Below are positions 17,951 through 21,870 of a stretch of DNA of 21,870 bases, one piece after another (position 1 is the stretch's first letter; each line of letters begins with the position of its first letter). Under the pieces are notes generated by a model that ran no database searches, was not told the origin of the DNA, and saw only the letters and a program-made list of their open reading frames with translations. The translations under genes were made by a program, and so were the position numbers. The stretch spans positions 1 through 21,870 of the forward strand of contig JAKTTS010000254.1 of the NCBI GenBank assembly GCA_030560485.1, in the 5' to 3' direction. Source of the stretch: Ascoidea tarda (nom. inval.). Taxonomy: Eukaryota; Ascomycota; Saccharomycetes; Ascoideales; Ascoideaceae.

Positions 17951-18991
17951 TTACTCAAAGCTATAAAACTCCGTATTTTCTATTCCTAAACACGTACTAA
18001 ATTCTTTTACAAACTGGATAGCGACATTTTCGATTGATAAATCATCTGCATCAACCGTATTTTTGTCTTTAATCAGTTCTTTAATTGTAACTGTTTTACA
18101 ATCCGAAGGCAAACCACAAATAACAAAGTTTCCCGAATTAAAATAATCAGTGTCTGTGTCGATATTCAAAGCAATTCCATGACTTGTTATCGCTCTTCTA
18201 ATTTGAACTCCGATTGATGCAATCTTATGATGCTCGTCCAACCAAACTCCTGTGTGACTATTAGTTATTGCAGTTATTCCAAAATTTTTTTTTAACAAAG
18301 ATATTATTGAATTTTCCAAAATTGAAACATAACATTTTGGAGACAAGTTGGTAAAAGATCGTAAATCCAAAATTGGATAAGCTACCAATTGGCCAGGCCC
18401 ATGAAATGTTACTTGTCCACCTCTTTCGACTTGTAAATAATGCGCACCATTATAATTGTAAATTCCAGTATCAATTGTTTGTTTTTTCTCTCTTTTACCA
18501 CCTGTATAAATCGGATTGAATTCAAAAGTCAAGACCAATGGTTTTGGTTTATCAGCTAAAATTTTTTTGACTAAATTTTGTTCGTAATCTGACATGTTCA
18601 GTTCGTCTTCCTTGATACTTGGGCTTTTATCTTGATTATGATTTTCAATGCTTGGTTGTTTTTCATTCAATAATCTTAGACTTTTAAAAATTTTTGATTC
18701 AATTTTTTTAAAATCAAGGTTCAATCTCACAAAATTTTCTTGGATCTCTAAACCCTTTTCATAATCCATTATATTTTTGAAGTGAATATGGGTTAGCACA
18801 TTTGAGTGTTCATTAGTTGGCTTAATTTTCGTATGTTTTTTATTATTATCAGGAAACTTCAAATACTCATCACTATTAATTTCTTTGGTGGCATTAAAAC
18901 AATTTGATGACAAATATTTTCGATTGAGGTTAAAGCTTTTGAAGAAATTGAGATTTTTCAAACATGGGGGTTTAAAATGAATTGGATTCAT
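17951..18991 (-). CDS. LIP2: Lipoyl(octanoyl) transferase, mitochondrial
   Basis: A 346-residue LipB-family enzyme that moves octanoyl groups from acyl carrier protein to lipoyl domains (glycine cleavage H protein and, through it, the 2-oxoacid dehydrogenases) in mitochondria. The LipB core lies at about 150-340: the substrate block ERGGQVTFHGPGQLVAYPILDL (189-210), the catalytic Lys256 in KIASIGVQIRRAITSHGIALNID, and the acyl-thioester Cys292 in FVICGLPSD. The N-terminal 30 residues (MNPIHFKPPCLKNLNFFKSFNLNRKYLSS) are basic and lack acids, fitting a presequence. An extra 30-40 residue acidic/polar insertion at 110-135 precedes the core. S. cerevisiae Lip2 is 328 residues. Two CTG codons occur (residues 131 and 306), neither at an invariant leucine. 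Confidence 0.95.
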   Translation of the reverse strand: MNPIHFKPPCLKNLNFFKSFNLNRKYLSSNCFNATKEINSDEYLKFPDNNKKHTKIKPTNEHSNVLTHIHFKNIMDYEKGLEIQENFVRLNLDFKKIESKIFKSLRLLNEKQPSIENHNQDKSPSIKEDELNMSDYEQNLVKKILADKPKPLVLTFEFNPIYTGGKREKKQTIDTGIYNYNGAHYLQVERGGQVTFHGPGQLVAYPILDLRSFTNLSPKCYVSILENSIISLLKKNFGITAITNSHTGVWLDEHHKIASIGVQIRRAITSHGIALNIDTDTDYFNSGNFVICGLPSDCKTVTIKELIKDKNTVDADDLSIENVAIQFVKEFSTCLGIENTEFYSFE

Positions 18992-19350
18992 TTTAATGAA
19001 TAAAAAACAAAAAAATCTTAATGTTTTAAGAGTATTTTTTCAATCAGCAGTTTGTGATTAATGACTATCAAACAACAAAATAATTGCTCATGTGAAAAGT
19101 GCAAACGGAGATGCATCGTACTCAAAAAACAATAATAAAAAATTAACTAAATAAAGATAGTGAACATTTGAAACTATAAAAGCAAATAAAAATAGCACAT
19201 TTTTATTAAACAAAAACAGAAAGAGAAAAAAAATTATCCAAAATTTCCCAAATTTAGTATTTAATATTTAATAAAAGGTAAAAAAAAACAACAAAAAAAA
19301 ACACTATACAAATACAAGACAATATTTATAAATGAATTCAAAAAAGCAAA
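18992..19350. other. Intergenic spacer, LIP2 upstream / REF2-like downstream
   Basis: These 359 bases hold the LIP2 promoter and the 3' region of the co-directional upstream gene. They are very rich in A-runs on the plus strand. I see no gene or clear motif. Confidence 0.6.
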
Positions 19351-21870
19351 TTAATAAAGTGATAATCCAACAGTAGAGCGAAATGAAGCAATCTTGTCAA
19401 CCTTACCAAAAGGGACCATTTTTTTAGGCATCTGATATTTATTTTCAGATTGGTTAGCTTCAATTGGCTCAAAAGGAGATATTTTATTCTCGAAAAATTT
19501 TTTATCAAAATTCATGGTCTTAGCCCGAAATTTTTCATCGTTATCAGTTCGTATTGGCTGAATCCAAGTTTTTCTTAATTGTATTTCTTTAATGCATTTA
19601 ACTTCAGGAACATTATGTAGAAAAGAAAATGGTTTAAAACTAAATTTGTTATTTGCGTTTGAAAGAGGTTTTTTATGTTCATCTATTCTATTTTTATAAA
19701 CCGAAAGGTCGCCCTTTGATTTTTGATCGTCCTCGTCTTCGTCTTCAAACTTGTACTTTGATTTCAAAGCAAATGCTTCTTGGTTTTCCAAGTACGCCTT
19801 TTGAGAACTGTAATCCTTGGGATGAAACACCTTTTCATTGGGATCCATTTCATACTCCCTTACAGTTATCAAATCATTGTCCTTCCACTTTACACCTTCT
19901 GCGATTTTTCTTCTCTTCCTTTTAACAAGCGAGGAATCTGACTCTCTTCTCAAAATGCTCTTGTTTCCATACTTGTCGACCTTTGGTGGTAGAGCGACTT
20001 CCTGAATGGCTTTCGGGTCTGTGTTTTGTGAGGGCGCGTCAGGTGACACCGGCTCTGTTTTCTTGCTTTCAGCCAAATAGGACGAGATGGTCCAGGGCTT
20101 CAAACGAACAGAACCACTGGTGAGGGACACCGAAGATGAGGAGGAAGATGCTGCTGATAAAGACTTTGGAAAAGACGTAGGTTTCTTAGTTGAATCACTG
20201 TTGCGGCTTTTCAAAGTGGAAGAAATAGATGGAGAAACGAGTCTATTGTTATTAAATACTGAAGAAGCTAATTTACTTGAAGCAGAAGCAGAAGCAGAAG
20301 CAGAGGCGGAAGCAGAAGTAGGAAAAGCAGACTGCACTTTTCTCGTAATATTGTTGTTATTGTTGTTATTGTTGTTATCAGAGTTAAAAACATCTAATTT
20401 CCTAGCATTTTTCATAATTTCATTAGAGAGATTTTTGCAAGTGACAGCATAGGAAATATTATTGATTGAATTTAAAGGTAGAGCAGATAATTTATTTAAA
20501 ACAGGAGTGATTTTGTAATTATCTAGGTATAAAGAATTAAATTGAATATGATTTAAAAACCCTAGCGTAGTTGAGATATTTTCAAAGTTTTTATTTTTCA
20601 AATCGTATCTTAGCCAGTTTGAGATTCTGCTAAATAGTTTTAATTTTTTCAAATATTTTTTTTTCCATATCAGATTATCGTTTGCTAGTAAATACCTGAT
20701 TCTGTTGAGAGAAATAAAACGATAGTCAGGGGAATTTCCCCAAGTAGATTTATCAAAGCATAGTAAAATGGATGCAAACCTTTCTATTAATCGAATGGGA
20801 TCATTTAAAGATTTTGTTGGATTTTGGCAATATTTTTTAAAATTTATATTAATTAAAACTCTTAAAAAATCATCTGCATTTTTACCTAAAGCTTTCAAAC
20901 TTTCGGGTAAAGTTGACAAAGTTTCATCGAAAAACTTATCATCAGAGACCAATTTATCAGCTTGATTAAACAATGAATTAAAGACTTGAGAATTTGTTTT
21001 AATGGGCTTGTTATTTGTATTAGTAATTGTGAGAGGGGAGTTTGAACGAGATTGAGGTAATGATTGAAGAGATATTTTTTTATTTTTTGTTGAAGAATTT
21101 TGAAACGTGGAAGAATGGGATCTTTTTTTGGACGAGTTAGAAGATGTAAATTTATTATGTGTGTCCGAAGGTTCTTGATAAGAAAAGGGCAAATGTTGAT
21201 AAACCAAGTTTGGAGCCGATTTTCGTGTTCTTTCTGTGATTGGGGGTCTAATGACAGTTAAAACTTCAAAATCACTAGAACTGGAGTTGTCATCATCGAC
21301 ATTAGTATCATTAGTATCATTAGTATTTTTTGAAGAAGGATATTTTGAACTTGAAGATTTTGGATCTGATTTTTTCTTTTGAATATTTTGAATATTTTGA
21401 ATATTTTGAATATTTTGAATATTTTGATTATTAATATTTTGATTATTTATATTTTGAATATTGTGAATGTTATTTGTGTCAGAGAGCAAATCATTTTGAT
21501 TTATATACATTGAAAAATTATCCAAATCAAACTCATTATTCAATTGATTGTTCAAAGGGTTATTGATATCGACTAGATTTAAAGGCTTGTTTATGCTGTT
21601 TGTATGATTGATATGAGCTATTTGGTTGAGCAGTTGATTTTGGTAATTATTGGACATTAGAAGGTAAGGTTCGATCATATTAGTAGAATGATTAGTGGCA
21701 GTTTCCTTGCTGATGCTGCTGCTAGCGGTATTTAAGTTGGGGTTAATATTGCTATTGTTATTGTTGTTGTTATTAGTATTAGTATTAGTATTAGTATTAG
21801 TATTAATATTATTAGTATTAGTATTATTAGTATTATTAGTATTATTAGTATTATTAGTATTATTAGTATT
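19351..21870 (-). CDS. REF2: PNUTS/Ref2-type PP1 regulatory protein, 5' partial
   Basis: The frame is open from the stop at 19351 to the right edge (839 codons), so the start may lie outside the window; the first ATG inside is 21678, and upstream of it come Ser/Thr/Asn repeats with no stop. Counting from that ATG, about residues 330-430 resemble a TFIIS N-terminal (LW) domain (LKLFSRISNWLRYDLKNKN ... PVLNKLSALPL ... LSNEIMKNARK). At about 578-640, SILRRES, KRKRRK and GVKWKDNDLITVREYEMDPNE are followed by LENQEAFALKSKY. This block lines up with human PNUTS around its PP1-binding TVTW motif (TVTWPEEGKLREY, ELDETER, LMEKHAFETARR). S. cerevisiae Ref2 binds PP1 (Glc7) within the cleavage and polyadenylation factor, and REF2 (YDR195W) sits near NUP42 and COQ4. 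I infer a nuclear PP1 partner in mRNA 3'-end formation and transcription termination. The rest is Asn/Ser-rich and disordered. Confidence 0.8.
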   Translation of the reverse strand, partial: NTNNTNNTNNTNNTNNTNTNNINTNTNTNTNTNNNNNNNSNINPNLNTASSSISKETATNHSTNMIEPYLLMSNNYQNQLLNQIAHINHTNSINKPLNLVDINNPLNNQLNNEFDLDNFSMYINQNDLLSDTNNIHNIQNINNQNINNQNIQNIQNIQNIQNIQKKKSDPKSSSSKYPSSKNTNDTNDTNVDDDNSSSSDFEVLTVIRPPITERTRKSAPNLVYQHLPFSYQEPSDTHNKFTSSNSSKKRSHSSTFQNSSTKNKKISLQSLPQSRSNSPLTITNTNNKPIKTNSQVFNSLFNQADKLVSDDKFFDETLSTLPESLKALGKNADDFLRVLININFKKYCQNPTKSLNDPIRLIERFASILLCFDKSTWGNSPDYRFISLNRIRYLLANDNLIWKKKYLKKLKLFSRISNWLRYDLKNKNFENISTTLGFLNHIQFNSLYLDNYKITPVLNKLSALPLNSINNISYAVTCKNLSNEIMKNARKLDVFNSDNNNNNNNNNITRKVQSAFPTSASASASASASASSKLASSVFNNNRLVSPSISSTLKSRNSDSTKKPTSFPKSLSAASSSSSSVSLTSGSVRLKPWTISSYLAESKKTEPVSPDAPSQNTDPKAIQEVALPPKVDKYGNKSILRRESDSSLVKRKRRKIAEGVKWKDNDLITVREYEMDPNEKVFHPKDYSSQKAYLENQEAFALKSKYKFEDEDEDDQKSKGDLSVYKNRIDEHKKPLSNANNKFSFKPFSFLHNVPEVKCIKEIQLRKTWIQPIRTDNDEKFRAKTMNFDKKFFENKISPFEPIEANQSENKYQMPKKMVPFGKVDKIASFRSTVGLSLY
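20277..20322 (-). repeat. Ser-Ala dipeptide repeat
   Basis: A 6-base unit (GAAGCA on the plus strand) repeated about seven times encodes alternating Ser-Ala in the REF2-like protein, just after its LW-like domain. A poly-Asn tract (about 20350-20381) lies next to it. Confidence 0.9.
21380..21424 (-). repeat. 9-bp coding repeat (Asn-Ile-Gln)
   Basis: About five exact copies of the 9-base unit GAATATTTT (plus strand), read on the minus strand as Asn-Ile-Gln, with looser copies to about 21465. It lies in the N-terminal disordered part of the REF2-like protein. Confidence 0.9.
21745..21870 (-). repeat. (ATTAGT)n/(ATT)n microsatellite at the window edge
   Basis: Trinucleotide and hexanucleotide repeats run from about 21745 to the end of the window. 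On the minus strand, in the frame of the REF2-like gene, they encode only Asn and Thr with occasional Ile or Ser and contain no stop. They are either the coding N terminus or a 5' leader. Confidence 0.9.

Overview
The window is nuclear DNA of a budding yeast (Saccharomycotina). It is AT-rich, densely packed and shows no introns. Almost every product is a recognisable yeast protein, including a ubiquitin domain that matches the S. cerevisiae sequence as I remember it. I see no transposon, virus relic, CRISPR array, rRNA or tRNA gene. The species cannot be named from the sequence. A handful of CTG codons sit where serine would fit as well as or better than leucine, so a CUG-reassigned lineage is possible but unproven.

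Layout, left to right. A Zn(II)2Cys6 transcription factor gene enters from the left edge already inside its zinc cluster (+, ends 2845). A convergent gene (-, 3010-3687) encodes a divergent PHS1/HACD (PTPLA-family) membrane protein whose catalytic tyrosine position is phenylalanine. RPS31 (ubiquitin-eS31, +, 4782-5240) and a UPS2-type PRELI protein (-, 5820-6362) form a convergent pair. A roughly 1-kb promoter region leads to an unrecognised coiled-coil protein (+, 7343-8260) with an MCB box and a TCACGTGA site upstream. BIO2 (-, 8479-9738) is divergent from NUP42 (+, 10565-11641). Then come an EST1/EBS1 (SMG7-like) gene (+, 12470-16309), COQ4 (+, 16491-17225), CDD1 (+, 17423-17884), LIP2 (-, 17951-18991) and a PNUTS/Ref2-type PP1 regulator (-, from 19351, open to the right edge).

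The order is informative. RPS31 and UPS2 are neighbours in S. cerevisiae too (YLR167W, YLR168C). NUP42, REF2, COQ4 and EBS1 lie close together on S. cerevisiae chromosome IV (YDR192C-YDR206W). EST1, LIP2 and CDD1 lie together on chromosome XII (YLR233C-YLR245C). Here the two sets are interleaved, as expected if the window keeps the gene order from before the whole-genome duplication and carries one undivided EST1/EBS1 gene.

Functionally this is housekeeping DNA: ribosome and ubiquitin supply, mitochondrial lipid transport, mitochondrial cofactor synthesis (biotin, coenzyme Q, lipoate), pyrimidine salvage, mRNA export and 3'-end or decay factors. The least ordinary items are the catalytically altered HACD homologue, the orphan gene with possible G1/S control, the short COQ4, the CTG distribution, and palindromic or repeated promoter elements. 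I did not find a clearly new multi-gene system.
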